The notes beneath the pieces were generated by a model. The model saw nothing but the letters and a program-made list of their open reading frames with translations. It was not told the origin of the DNA and did no database searches. Position numbers and translations under genes: made by a program. Below are positions 1 through 8,591 of a DNA stretch of 64,000 bases, piece after piece. The stretch is from UBA4312 sp040266995 (GTDB lineage Bacteria; Bacillota_I; Bacilli_A; Erysipelotrichales; Erysipelotrichaceae): assembly GCA_040266995.1 (NCBI GenBank), contig JAWRHV010000014.1, forward strand, positions 90,794 to 154,793, in the 5' to 3' direction. The first letter of the stretch is position 1. Each line of letters starts with the position of its first letter.

Positions 1-1
1 C

Positions 2-106
2 AAAGGATGGACATTGATCTGTGTTGATGGCTATCCGTTAGGTTTTGGAAAAGCATCCAAAGGGATGATCAAGAACAAGCTGGATGCAGGATGGAGGATC
101 TTATGA
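2..106 (+). CDS. C-terminal end of an RsmF/NOL1-NOP2-Sun type rRNA m5C methyltransferase (partial)
   Basis: Only the last 34 codons are in the window, ending at TGA 104-106. The translated tail contains VDGYPLGFGKASKGMIKNK, which resembles the C-terminal RNA-binding module of RsmF-like 16S rRNA cytosine methyltransferases (family motif roughly DGYPLGWGK followed by LKNHYPKGLR). The TGA overlaps the ATG of the following pseudouridine synthase (ATGA at 103-106), so the two rRNA-modifying enzymes are probably translationally coupled. The identification rests on a short fragment; the catalytic part is outside the window. Confidence 0.6.
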   Translation, partial: KGWTLICVDGYPLGFGKASKGMIKNKLDAGWRIL

Positions 107-789
107 GACTGGATAAATTTTTAGCAGATATGGGCTTTGGCACCCGAAAGGAAATCAAGAAGGCATTAAAGAAAAACCCTGTGCTCATTGATGGCAGACC
201 TATCAAGGATGGAAGCTATCCCGTGGATGAGGATACCATCGTCTATATTGACGACCAACCCATATCTTATATCAAATATGAGTATTACTTACTAAACAAA
301 CCCCAAGGGTATGTCTGTGCTTTAACAGACAACCGCTACCCTGTCGTGATGGATCTGATTGAAAGCTGGCGCCATGATCTGGTTCCTGTCGGACGTCTGG
401 ATCTGGATACAGAAGGTGCGTTATTGATCACCAACGACGGCGACTTGAACCACCGTCTGCTTTCGCCTAAGCATCATGTGCAAAAGAAATATTATGTGGA
501 GGTAGAAAAACCTCTGCCGGCGAATGCCGGAGACCAATTCTCACAACCGATGGATCTGGGGGACTTTGTCACGCAGCCGGCAGTCTTTGAAGCCATCGAT
601 GACACCCGGGCATACCTGACGATTACCGAAGGAAAGTTCCATCAGGTCAAGCGTATGTTTGAAGCCATCGGCTGTCCGGTTACCTATCTGCGCAGAGAAT
701 CCTTTTCCATTCTCACTTTGGAAGGCTTGGAAACCGGGCAGTACCGGGCGTTGACAGCTAATGAAATCGAATTATTACAGAACCAATAA
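103..789 (+). CDS. rsuA: 16S rRNA pseudouridine synthase, RsuA family
   Basis: A 228-residue RsuA/RluB/E/F-type enzyme that isomerises a uridine in ribosomal RNA (U516 of 16S rRNA for RsuA). An N-terminal S4 RNA-binding domain (RLDKFLADMGFGTRKE, residues 2-17) is followed by the synthase domain with the catalytic-Asp motif GRLDLDTEGALLITNDG near residue 105. An in-frame ATG exists at 91, but the GGAGG at 93-97 sits correctly for the ATG at 103, and family members begin MRLDKFLADMG. The start overlaps the stop of the upstream methyltransferase. RsuA versus RluB-type target specificity is inferred from length and the S4 sequence. Confidence 0.88.
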   Translation: MRLDKFLADMGFGTRKEIKKALKKNPVLIDGRPIKDGSYPVDEDTIVYIDDQPISYIKYEYYLLNKPQGYVCALTDNRYPVVMDLIESWRHDLVPVGRLDLDTEGALLITNDGDLNHRLLSPKHHVQKKYYVEVEKPLPANAGDQFSQPMDLGDFVTQPAVFEAIDDTRAYLTITEGKFHQVKRMFEAIGCPVTYLRRESFSILTLEGLETGQYRALTANEIELLQNQ

Positions 790-814
790 AAAGTACGCAT
801 TTCAGCGTACTTTT
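789..814. terminator. Bidirectional rho-independent terminator between rsuA and trpZ
   Basis: The perfect arms AAAAGTACGC and GCGTACTTTT enclose a 6-nt loop. There is a T-run on the plus side and an A-run on the minus side, so it can end both converging transcripts. Confidence 0.85.
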
Positions 815-1619
815 ATTCTTTTGACAACAAGATCCGGTCATTATCGAGCTGCTGGCCGGCATTCTGTTCAAATTTTTCCAATAAATCTTTGACTGTTAAT
901 CCTTCTCTGTCTTTTCCTTTGACATCAAAGACAATGCGTCCCGCATCCATCATCAAGGTACGATTTCCCATCGTCAAAGCCTGATGCATGTTGTGGGTCA
1001 CCATTAAACATGTAATCTTTCGTTCGCGGACGATCTTCTCCGTTAAGGCCAATACCTTTTCAGCTGTAGCCGGATCCAGTGCGGCTGTATGCTCATCCAA
1101 CAATAAAAGCTTTGGAGTTACCAATGTCGCCATCAACAAGGTCAACGCTTGTCTTTGTCCGCCGGATAATAAACCAACCGGATTTTTCATACGATCTTCC
1201 AGTCCCATGTCCAATAAAGCCAGCTGCTCACGGAACAGCTGTTTTTCTTTTTTGGAAATACGGCGGAATACTTCATGACGCTGTGTACCGGCCCGCAAAT
1301 AAGCGACCGACAAGTTTTCCTCAATGGTCATATTCGGTGCCGTTCCCATTAACGGATCTTGAAACAGACGGCCAATGTATTTCGAACGGATATGCTCCGG
1401 TACAAAGGTGATATCCTCTCCATCAAGCTCCACATACCCTTCATCGGCGATAAAACTGCCGCTGATCGCATTGAATAAAGTGGATTTGCCGGCTCCGTTA
1501 GATCCGACAATGGTCGCAAAATCTCCATCTTCCAGCACCAGATTGACGCCGGTCAAAGCTTTTTTTTCATTGATAGTTCCTGGATTAAAGGTCTTATGAA
1601 TGTTTTCTAGTTTCAACAT
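813..1619 (-). CDS. trpZ: ABC transporter ATP-binding protein of a tryptophan transporter (TrpZ-like)
   Basis: A 268-residue cytoplasmic ATPase powering the adjacent permease. Walker A is GSNGAGKS (residues 39-46), the signature is LSGGQRQ, and Walker B is LLLLDEHTAALD. It is the last gene of a three-gene minus-strand operon (lipoprotein, permease, ATPase) and starts 1 bp after the permease stop. The order matches the ABC_sub_bind/permease/ATPase systems named TrpXYZ in Firmicutes, which were predicted to import tryptophan because T-boxes control them. The upstream leader here is a T-box with a UGG specifier. Substrate is therefore inferred from regulation; the ABC assignment is certain. Confidence 0.85.
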   Translation of the reverse strand: MLKLENIHKTFNPGTINEKKALTGVNLVLEDGDFATIVGSNGAGKSTLFNAISGSFIADEGYVELDGEDITFVPEHIRSKYIGRLFQDPLMGTAPNMTIEENLSVAYLRAGTQRHEVFRRISKKEKQLFREQLALLDMGLEDRMKNPVGLLSGGQRQALTLLMATLVTPKLLLLDEHTAALDPATAEKVLALTEKIVRERKITCLMVTHNMHQALTMGNRTLMMDAGRIVFDVKGKDREGLTVKDLLEKFEQNAGQQLDNDRILLSKE

Positions 1620-1620
1620 T

Positions 1621-2556
1621 TTAACGGCCTCCTTTACGCATCTGTATGGCCGCCATTTGTTTGCGACGGAATTCCCACTTCGCCTTTACCTGCGGTGCAG
1701 CGATTGCCACTGCTACAATGATTGCCGATACAAGCTTGAACGCTTCGGTCGGTACATTTAAACGCAGGGCAAGAGAGATTACAAAGCGATATAAGCAGGA
1801 TCCCAGCACAACACAAATCACCCTTCGCTTCATATTCCGATGTCCGGAAAACGATTCGCCGATGACCAGACTAGCCAAAGCAATGGTCACCATACCGGTT
1901 CCCAGGTTGATATCACAGGAACGGTTATACAGACCAATCAGACAACCGGCCAATGCGGTTAAAGCACCCCCGATACATAATCCGACCGTAATGGTAAACC
2001 CAGGATTGATACTGGAAGCACGCACCATCGCCGGACTGTCTCCGGTAGCCCGGATGGACAATCCCAAACGAGTGGATAAAAACCATAGGATCAATAAACA
2101 GATCAGTGCAATCAACACCACCAACAAGATCAATGTATTCCACTCTTTCCAGAAAGGGGAATCGCTGATTCCCTGAAACAAAGAGAAAACGGAATCTTTC
2201 CCGAAGATGGAAATATTGGAAGAGAATCCCATGATGGCCAGGTTGATGGTATATAGACCCGTATTAACAATAATACCGGCTAAGATGCTTTGTACCCCAA
2301 AGCGTGTCTGTAAGGTTGCGGTGATCAAACCGGAACAAATACCGGCTGCCATAGCCGCAAACAAAGCTAAAAACGGATGGCCGGCAATGGTCACCATCGC
2401 ACCGACAGCACATCCTAATGTATAACATCCATCCGTGGACAAATCACAGATATTCAAAATACTGAAACTGATAAATAAAGATAAGGCAACCAAAGAGTAG
2501 ATCAGTCCGACCTCCAAGGCTGTCTGTATGATATTTAATGATAGTAAGCTTCCCAT
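1621..2556 (-). CDS. trpY: ABC transporter permease of a tryptophan transporter (TrpY-like)
   Basis: A 311-residue polytopic membrane protein with about eight hydrophobic segments, resembling the branched-chain amino acid/LivH type permeases paired with ABC_sub_bind receptors. The motif LSTDGCYTLGCAVGA near residue 38 is typical of this permease group (STDGxxxLGAA). It lies between the lipoprotein gene (2606-3658) and the ATPase, all on the minus strand and under the same T-box. It has a GGAGG ribosome-binding site. No second permease is present, so the transporter is probably a homodimeric channel. Confidence 0.85.
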   Translation of the reverse strand: MGSLLSLNIIQTALEVGLIYSLVALSLFISFSILNICDLSTDGCYTLGCAVGAMVTIAGHPFLALFAAMAAGICSGLITATLQTRFGVQSILAGIIVNTGLYTINLAIMGFSSNISIFGKDSVFSLFQGISDSPFWKEWNTLILLVVLIALICLLILWFLSTRLGLSIRATGDSPAMVRASSINPGFTITVGLCIGGALTALAGCLIGLYNRSCDINLGTGMVTIALASLVIGESFSGHRNMKRRVICVVLGSCLYRFVISLALRLNVPTEAFKLVSAIIVAVAIAAPQVKAKWEFRRKQMAAIQMRKGGR

Positions 2557-2605
2557 ATTCCCTCCAGGTCAAGAGTCCGACGGCCTATGCCGCCGGATTA
2601 AGTTT

Positions 2606-3658
2606 CTATTCAAATTCTTCAGCTGTGACGGTTTCTACAATCGAAGTACACAACGGTTCAAAGGCGGTCTTGATTTCTTCCAGATCCAAGCCAAGCTTTT
2701 CACAAACTTCTGTGTTGATGGTTGCGATTCCGTTATCAAAAGTGCGTACACCCATGGTAGCCGGATCAGCTCCATCTACCAGGATCTCCACAACCATATC
2801 CGCGGTTTCTTTTCCCAGGTTGGCATAGTCTACACCATAGCCCACAAAAGAACCATTTAACGCAAAGGAATCCGCACCACAATAATGTGGAATACCGGCA
2901 TCCGCCAGTTTTTCATAGATGGCTAATTCAGCGGTCATCACAGTATTATCTGTTGGCGTAAAGATGGCATCCACCTTTTCCGCAATGAGCGCATCAGCAG
3001 CCGAAGACACTTCGTCTGTTGTCGTTCCTGTCTTTTCAATATATTTAATTCCCTTTTCATCCAGATATTTCTTAGCATCCTCAATCGGTTTTTCACTAGC
3101 AGACTCACTTTTTGAGTATAAAAGACCTACATATTCTGTATCCGGATTGGCTGCCAACATCAGATCCAGGACAGCCTCCGTATTCAAGGCATCGCTGGTT
3201 CCGGTAATATTGCCTCCCGGTTTCTCCATGCTTTCAACCAGTCCGGCTCCTTCCGGATCCGAGGCTGCCGCAAAAACGATCGGAATATCCTTTCCATCCG
3301 TGGAAGCCTGCATGATCTGCGCTGTCGGTGTGGCAATCGGAATAATGATATCCACCTCATCCGTAATCAGCTCATCGGCAATCTGGTTTAAAACACTGCC
3401 ATCGGCCTGTCCATTGTATGTATAATCCTTATAATCGAAGGTTACGCCTAATTCTTTTCCCTTGGCATCCAGTTCTTTTTCTATATTCTTTTCAATCTGA
3501 TTCAAAGAAGCATCGTCTACATACTGTACAATTCCCACTTTGTATACCTTATCTGAATTGTTCGCATTACTATCCGAAGAACCACCACAAGCACTCATTC
3601 CCAATGTCATCGCTCCGGCCAATCCCAGAGATAAGACCTTTTTCATCATCTGATTCAT
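2606..3658 (-). CDS. trpX: Substrate-binding lipoprotein of a tryptophan ABC transporter (TrpX-like, ABC_sub_bind family)
   Basis: A 350-residue extracytoplasmic binding protein of the ABC_sub_bind family. The N-terminus has a charged MNQMMKK stretch, a hydrophobic segment and the lipobox LGMSAC, so the mature protein is a lipid-anchored receptor. A longer reading frame extends to 3706, but that ATG lies inside the T-box terminator hairpin. The ATG at 3658 follows the GGGAGGAGG ribosome-binding site and gives a normal signal peptide. The first gene of the trpXYZ operon. Binding of tryptophan is inferred from the UGG T-box. Confidence 0.87.
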   Translation of the reverse strand: MNQMMKKVLSLGLAGAMTLGMSACGGSSDSNANNSDKVYKVGIVQYVDDASLNQIEKNIEKELDAKGKELGVTFDYKDYTYNGQADGSVLNQIADELITDEVDIIIPIATPTAQIMQASTDGKDIPIVFAAASDPEGAGLVESMEKPGGNITGTSDALNTEAVLDLMLAANPDTEYVGLLYSKSESASEKPIEDAKKYLDEKGIKYIEKTGTTTDEVSSAADALIAEKVDAIFTPTDNTVMTAELAIYEKLADAGIPHYCGADSFALNGSFVGYGVDYANLGKETADMVVEILVDGADPATMGVRTFDNGIATINTEVCEKLGLDLEEIKTAFEPLCTSIVETVTAEEFE

Positions 3659-3680
3659 TGTTTTTCCTCCTCCCAAAATA

Positions 3681-3936
3681 AAAAAGCAGCCCATCCCTTG
3701 GGACAAAAGCTGCTTACTTCTGCGGTACCACCCAAATTGACATCTATGATGCCCACTCTTTTCTTACATCTTCCAATGCTTCCCCGATTGATAACGGATG
3801 GGTTTCCCGTCAACATCTACTGATTTCTGTTCAATGTGCCCTTAGAAGTCCATTCACCAAAACATCCCCGCTCCGTTTCCATCCCCGGGAGCTTTCTATC
3901 CGGTACCGTTCCGGCTACTTCTCTTCCTCGTAGGTT
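3681..3936 (-). promoter_or_regulatory. T-box leader (tryptophan specifier UGG) controlling trpXYZ
   Basis: On the minus strand the leader has stem I with AGAAGT pairing to ACTTCT. The specifier loop reads GAA-TGG-A immediately before the closing helix, which gives codon UGG (Trp). The distal loop contains GGATGGAAAC. The antiterminator T-box motif GGGTGGTACCGCA lies at 3721-3733. A terminator with GC-rich arms AAGCAGC and GCTGCTT followed by six Ts occupies 3681-3715. Uncharged tRNA-Trp is expected to bind and allow readthrough into the transporter operon. The specifier was read by hand. Confidence 0.92.
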
Positions 3937-3942
3937 TAGAAA

Positions 3943-3971
3943 ATTATACCATGCACTTTTTTTATGTTCAA
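3943..3971 (-). promoter_or_regulatory. Sigma-A type promoter of the trpXYZ T-box transcript
   Basis: Minus-strand -35 TTGAAC (66-71 of the 3900s block, i.e. 3966-3971), a 17-nt spacer and -10 TATAAT (3943-3948). It lies directly upstream of T-box stem I. Confidence 0.8.
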
Positions 3972-3998
3972 GGCAGTTAAATGTTTTTATCAAAGTGT

Positions 3999-5639
3999 TT
4001 ACACTGTTTCTCTTTTCCGTAATACCTGGATCACCAGGATCAATAACACAAAGGTAATCGGTGTGGCTATGACAGCCAGATTTCCCTTTGTGATATATCC
4101 AAGAATGCCGGCAATGAGATAGCCTACGGCAGAAACAGCAGCCACTGTAAACGCATACGGCATCTGGGTCGTGACATGATTGATATGATTCGATTGCGCG
4201 CCGGCACTGGACATAATCGTTGTATCCGAAATCGGCGAACAATGGTCACCACAGACGGCTCCCGATAAACAGGCCGCAATCGAGATCACCAGCATCGTAT
4301 AGAACCCGGAGAATACTGAACAAACGATTGGAATCAAGATAGTAAACGTTCCCCAGCTCGTTCCAGTCGAGAAGGCCAGGAATACCGATACTAAAAAGAT
4401 GATACATGGTAAAAACATCTGCAATGAACCGGCAGAAGCCTCAACCACTCCATGGATATAATCGGCAGCCCCCAGCATGCCGGTGACACCGGACAAATTC
4501 CAGGATAAGATCAAAATGATCATCGGCGCACACATAGACCGGAAGCCGGCCGGCAGACAATCCATAAAATCCTGGAAGGACATCACATCCCGGATCATAT
4601 AAAGAACAAAGGTCACGATCAATGTAAAGAGACTTCCAAATACCAGACCTCTGGCAGAATCTGCATTGGCAAACGCATTAATGAAGGTTTCCCCGCTAAA
4701 GAATCCACCGGTATAGAGGATCCCGATAATGCAGCTGACAATCAAGGTCACCACCGGAATGATCAGGTTGGATACTTTTCCATCTGTTTTTTCATTGCCA
4801 TCCACTTCGCTGTATGGAGGTTCCCCGCTAGTAAACAGATCCCCTTTTAACGCATTGTCCTCATGCAGTTTCATAGGACCATAATCAAATTGCTTCCATG
4901 TGATATAGACCATCATCACGATTGTCGTCAACGCATATAAGTTATATGGAATGGTTTCAATAAACATCTTGAATCCATTGATATGAAATTGGGAAGGAAC
5001 CGCATAGGTCACAGCGGCTGCCCAGCAGGATACCGGTGCTATGATACAGATCGGTGCTGCCGTCGCATCCAGTAAATAAGCCAGTTTAGCACGTGATACA
5101 TTATGACGATCGGTAATCGGACGCATCACTGAGCCTACGGTCATACAGTTGAATCCATCATCGACAAAGATCAATAAACCAAGCAGGATGGTTGCCAATT
5201 GCGCTCCTCTTCGATTTTTGATATGTTGATCTGCCCAGCGCCCAAATGCCAATGCACTGCCCGATTTATTCAGAATGACCACAATGCCACCTAATATTGT
5301 CACAAACACTAGAATGCTGGCATGAGAGATATCCGCAAGATTGGTCACCAGGCCCCCTTCGCTGTACATCATCGTATTCAACGCAAGCTCCAGGTTCCCG
5401 TTGGCGAACAGCAAGGCACCTACCACAATACCGACAAATAAAGCACTGTATACTTCCTTGGTGATCAATGCCAGCGTAATCGCAACCACCGGTGGTAATA
5501 AGGCCAGGATCGTGCCGTTAGCTAGTGACACATAGCCCTCCCCAGCTGTTCCAGTCGTCTGTGTTGTCACCCAGGCCAGACCGATCATTGTCACGAGAAA
5601 GCATACGAAAAGGATCCGAATTCCATTCTTTTTCTTCAT
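3999..5639 (-). CDS. NhaC-family Na+/H+ antiporter or amino-acid/cation antiporter
   Basis: A 546-residue integral membrane protein with about twelve hydrophobic segments. It shows the Na_H_antiporter (NhaC superfamily) features FVDDGFNCMTVGSVMRPITD and DATAAPICIIAPVSCWAAA in the central part and CGDHCSPISDTTIMSSAGA in the C-terminal half. Family members exchange Na+ for H+, or couple amino acids to Na+. No T-box or other amino-acid leader precedes the gene, so the substrate cannot be assigned. It has a strong ribosome-binding site (GGGAGGGATG). The gene ends about 30 bp before the trpXYZ promoter, and no terminator is evident between them. Confidence 0.82.
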   Translation of the reverse strand: MKKKNGIRILFVCFLVTMIGLAWVTTQTTGTAGEGYVSLANGTILALLPPVVAITLALITKEVYSALFVGIVVGALLFANGNLELALNTMMYSEGGLVTNLADISHASILVFVTILGGIVVILNKSGSALAFGRWADQHIKNRRGAQLATILLGLLIFVDDGFNCMTVGSVMRPITDRHNVSRAKLAYLLDATAAPICIIAPVSCWAAAVTYAVPSQFHINGFKMFIETIPYNLYALTTIVMMVYITWKQFDYGPMKLHEDNALKGDLFTSGEPPYSEVDGNEKTDGKVSNLIIPVVTLIVSCIIGILYTGGFFSGETFINAFANADSARGLVFGSLFTLIVTFVLYMIRDVMSFQDFMDCLPAGFRSMCAPMIILILSWNLSGVTGMLGAADYIHGVVEASAGSLQMFLPCIIFLVSVFLAFSTGTSWGTFTILIPIVCSVFSGFYTMLVISIAACLSGAVCGDHCSPISDTTIMSSAGAQSNHINHVTTQMPYAFTVAAVSAVGYLIAGILGYITKGNLAVIATPITFVLLILVIQVLRKRETV

Positions 5640-5672
5640 AACATCATCCCTCCCGTTTTTTGTTATTGTATC

Positions 5673-5702
5673 AAAAAAAGCATATGATTTCTCTTCATAT
5701 GC
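5673..5702 (-). terminator. Rho-independent terminator after the quinone oxidoreductase pseudogene
   Basis: Minus-strand arms GCATATGA and TCATATGC are followed by seven Ts. It separates the Rrf2 operon from the NhaC gene. Confidence 0.75.
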
Positions 5703-5721
5703 ATCTATATTTAATGATTTA

Positions 5722-6714
5722 TTAATAAATCTTCAAAATTGTTTTCCCTTTAGATCCTCCGGAAGCTACTTTCTGTAATGCCTGATCCACTTCATCCAAA
5801 GAGAATACACCATCTACGGATGTTTCAAAAGGACAGGCCCGATACAAATCTGATACTTTTTCCAATCCTTTACCATCCTCATGTACAAAGAGAAAGAAAT
5901 ACTTCTGCTTTCTCATGGCTGCCATCTTGTCATATTTTCTGCCCGCTATTGTAAACAAGCCCCTTTTCACAAAAGACAGATTACTTCGTACGGCAAATTC
6001 TCCATTTGGTAAGCCCCGTAATGAAACCAGGATTCCCCCTTCTTTCAGGATGCTGAATTGGCGTTCCAATTCCTTTTCGCCCAATGTGCCAAGAACATGA
6101 TCCACGTCCGATAATACTTCTGTATAATCGGTTTTCTTATAATCAATAAACTGATCTGCCCCTAAACGTTTGACTCTTTCTTCATTCGCTTTGTTTCCAT
6201 TGGTAATAACGGTCAATCCATAGCTCTTGGCAATCGGAATAGCCATCGCTCCCAGACTGCCGGTCCCTCCGGAAATAAAGATCGTTTCCTTTTCCTTCGG
6301 CTGCATCAGATCCAAAGCCTGAACCGCTGTTAAGGCAGTCAAAGGAATCGTCGCCGCTTGTTCATCGCTCAACTGTTCAGGTACTTTGGCAACCGCCCGA
6401 TAGTCAACGGCTGCATATTACGCAAAAGCACCAATCCGGTTTAAAGGCATTCTTCCGTAAACCCGGTCTCCGATCTGAAACCCTTTTACATAAGTCCCCA
6501 GCCTTTCGATTGTCCCGACAAACTCATTTCCCATCACCAAAGGCATGGAATAAGGTACGATCAAATTCACTTCTTTATGGATGATCATATTGTCCAAAGG
6601 ATTGACACCCGCTGTATGGATCTTCACCAAAATATCATGGGGACCTATTTTCGGCATTTCTACTTCTTTTACAACGACATCTTTATGATAGTTTTCTAAT
6701 ATTGCTGCTCTCAT
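5722..6714 (-). pseudogene. Zinc-independent NADPH:quinone oxidoreductase family gene interrupted by an in-frame TAA
   Basis: The reading frame is continuous over 331 codons except for one TAA at 6418-6420. The first part (98 residues) has the MDR N-terminus MRAAILENY and GVNPLDNMI. The second part carries the Rossmann motif SGGTGSLGAMAI and ends SKGKTILKIY. The junction reads GAFA-stop-YAAVDYR, where family members usually have GAFAEY, so a GAA to TAA change is the simplest explanation. It would be the third gene of the nitroreductase/Rrf2 operon, its ATG overlapping the Rrf2 stop. The substrate-binding and NADPH-binding halves would be made separately at best, so the product is probably inactive. 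A sequencing error would also explain it. Confidence 0.8.
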
Positions 6715-7139
6715 GCTTCCTTTTCAATCTCCTTTCTCATTTTATCCATACAATCCCGCAATGTGGTTTTCTGCATTTCCTGATATGCTTTTCTTTCAAT
6801 ATCCGCAAAGGTATCTTCCAATACCGGTCGGATATGCTGACCTACAATGCATTCATCATTAGGATTCCGGTGCAGATCAAACAAATGCACCCTGTCTGTT
6901 TCATAAATACTTTGATAAATCTGGTACAAAGTCAGTTGCTCCGGTGCCACATTCAAACGAAATCCAGCCGCTCCCTGCCGGCTTTGGATGATTCCTTTTT
7001 TCTTCAATAAAGACGTTAGCTTTCGAATATAACTGGCATTGGTTCCTACACTATGTGCAATCTGCTGCGAAGACATCGGTGTTTCGGATTCCGAGATCAA
7101 TATCAGCGCATGCACGGCACTTGAAAATCGCGCGTCCAT
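6711..7139 (-). CDS. Rrf2-family transcriptional regulator without a cluster-ligand cysteine triad
   Basis: A 142-residue Rrf2 winged-helix regulator. The recognition region SSQQIAHSVGTNASYIRKL (residues 23-41) is the family HTH, followed by a dimerisation helix and FADIERKAYQEM. Iron-sulphur Rrf2 proteins have three cysteines in the loop; here only one occurs there, in ECIVGQ, so it more likely resembles YwnA/CymR-type members without a cluster. It is the middle gene of a nitroreductase/Rrf2/oxidoreductase operon with TAATG and ATGA overlaps on both sides. It probably binds the palindrome at 7955-7979 and represses its own operon. Confidence 0.85.
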   Translation of the reverse strand: MDARFSSAVHALILISESETPMSSQQIAHSVGTNASYIRKLTSLLKKKGIIQSRQGAAGFRLNVAPEQLTLYQIYQSIYETDRVHLFDLHRNPNDECIVGQHIRPVLEDTFADIERKAYQEMQKTTLRDCMDKMRKEIEKEA

Positions 7140-7942
7140 TAAGCCACCTCATAGGTCATGATATATTCCATCATCTCGGCTGTTTCCAGCTGTGGATCTT
7201 CTTTCATAAAAGATCCCTTCTGATCCATTCCGATTTCAAAATGACACAACGCAATCCCCAGATCGACTTTCTGGATGTCTCCTAACGGGCTGTCCTTCAT
7301 AGACTTCATTTCATAGAAATGTACCTTATTGTCCTTTACAATAGCCCGCCATGGTTGTTTGTTGGTTGCCGATGGCGCCCAACGTACCAGTTCCAAAGCT
7401 TCCGCAAACGGTCCGGCTTTTTCCGGTGTTAATCCTTTGCCATACTCTTCGTCAAAGAAAAGCTGATCAAAGGCAATCCGGTCATCCGATTTCATGCCCT
7501 TACGCATCAGATTTTCCCGAATAGAACGCTTTTTTGCCGGATAACCGATGGGACTGGCTACCGGCATCACTTCATCGGGCTGAACATCCATCGCTGTTTC
7601 AAAGGCATCACGACTCAAAGAAGCTGCCAGCATTACCGTTCCGATTCCCAACGATAACGCATACAGACACGCCTTCTCAAAGCTGTATCCCAATGCCAGT
7701 TCATACCCCGGGATCCGCTTGGCCTTCGCTGCCAGATACAGATCGGTTCCTACCACGATCGGGCTGGACAAATGATACGTATCTGCCTCCAGTAAACGAA
7801 ATGTCACCGGCACATCAAACGGGTTGGACATTTCCTGGATATATGTTTCTAAGCTCTTTTTATCTTCCTGCGTCAGTTCTCTTCCATCAAAAGTACGTAC
7901 ACTCTTTCTTTTCTTAATACACTCTTTCATCGAATAGGTCAT
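7139..7942 (-). CDS. Nitroreductase-family FMN oxidoreductase (putative TM nitroreductase type)
   Basis: A 267-residue flavoenzyme. The N-terminal RKSVRTFDGREL (residues 11-22) and the later APSATNKQPWRA are the FMN-binding nitroreductase signatures. The C-terminal part has DLGIALCHFEIG. A longer frame reaches 8005, but the ATG at 7942 follows AGGAGG with correct spacing and restores the normal N-terminus. The reading frame beyond it would run through the operator and -10 region. First gene of the Rrf2 operon; its TAA overlaps the Rrf2 ATG by one base. Likely role: NAD(P)H-dependent reduction of quinones or nitro compounds under redox stress. Confidence 0.85.
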   Translation of the reverse strand: MTYSMKECIKKRKSVRTFDGRELTQEDKKSLETYIQEMSNPFDVPVTFRLLEADTYHLSSPIVVGTDLYLAAKAKRIPGYELALGYSFEKACLYALSLGIGTVMLAASLSRDAFETAMDVQPDEVMPVASPIGYPAKKRSIRENLMRKGMKSDDRIAFDQLFFDEEYGKGLTPEKAGPFAEALELVRWAPSATNKQPWRAIVKDNKVHFYEMKSMKDSPLGDIQKVDLGIALCHFEIGMDQKGSFMKEDPQLETAEMMEYIMTYEVA

Positions 7943-7954
7943 AATACGCCTCCT

Positions 7955-7979
7955 ACTTGTATCACTTAATGATACAAGT
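7955..7979 (-). promoter_or_regulatory. Perfect palindromic operator of the Rrf2 operon
   Basis: Ten-bp arms ACTTGTATCA and TGATACAAGT are separated by CTTAA. The site overlaps the -10 hexamer and covers the expected transcription start, just before the ribosome-binding site, which is a classic repressor position. The linked Rrf2 protein is the obvious ligand by inference. Confidence 0.75.
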
Positions 7980-8005
7980 TTACTTCTTCTTAACCTTTTT
8001 GTCAA
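7977..8005 (-). promoter_or_regulatory. Promoter of the nitroreductase/Rrf2 operon
   Basis: Minus strand: -35 TTGACA (8000-8005), 17-nt spacer, -10 TAAACT (7977-7982). The -10 overlaps the palindromic operator. Confidence 0.65.
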
Positions 8006-8032
8006 ATAAAAAAGAAGAGATTCCTCTCTTCT
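8005..8032 (-). terminator. Rho-independent terminator of the YcxB-like gene
   Basis: Minus-strand arms AGAAGAGA and TCTCTTCT are followed by six Ts. The arm starts at the stop codon of the 8031-8531 gene. Confidence 0.75.
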
Positions 8033-8531
8033 ATCGTTTCTTATTTGCTTTCAGCTTGGTTTCGATCAACTGCATGCACGACTGGCTTGTTCCTTGTACA
8101 AAGCCATCCTTCATGATTGGGAAAAAGACATTGTTATCCATGTTCAATAAGATACATGTTCTGGATTGTGCGACCTTATCAATAGCATGCCAGTCAATCT
8201 TTTTATACGTATCCCCGATTTGTACTTCTACGTACTCTCCCAAGGTAATTCTTGTTTTCGGGGCGTCCGGATACAACAGTCGGATCCTTTTCTTTTCCGA
8301 ATGGATCAAACGTCGTTCCCGAATGAAAAAGACCACATAGATAGCTACCACCAGGATACCCATCATAAACAAGAACAAGGTATGAAGAAATAACAGGAAT
8401 AACAAAAAATAGAATCCCACAAACAAGAAGGCACCGATGAAGTACCATTTGTTCATTTTACGGCAAAAAAGGCGGGTAGACTGCTCTACCACATCCATGG
8501 TATATACGTATTCATTAATAATCGTCTGCAT
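8031..8531 (-). CDS. YcxB-like membrane protein of unknown function
   Basis: A 166-residue protein with two adjacent membrane segments (about residues 30-70), then a cytoplasmic beta-rich domain with ITLGEYVEVQIGDTYKKIDW and ILLNMDNNVFFPIMKDGF. This arrangement matches the YcxB-like family, whose biochemical function is not known. The gene is monocistronic: it is divergent from the GDSL hydrolase and has its own terminator. I cannot propose a function. Confidence 0.6.
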   Translation of the reverse strand: MQTIINEYVYTMDVVEQSTRLFCRKMNKWYFIGAFLFVGFYFLLFLLFLHTLFLFMMGILVVAIYVVFFIRERRLIHSEKKRIRLLYPDAPKTRITLGEYVEVQIGDTYKKIDWHAIDKVAQSRTCILLNMDNNVFFPIMKDGFVQGTSQSCMQLIETKLKANKKR

Positions 8532-8591
8532 ACCTTGAGATTACTCTTTCTAAACCCATTTCGCAAGCTGAATCTGTGATAAGATAATACC

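Noticed and set aside
1646..3425. Long open frames on the strand opposite trpXYZ (for example 1646-2176 and 2919-3425).
   Set aside because: They run antisense to genes with clear family motifs and have no ribosome-binding site or recognisable product.
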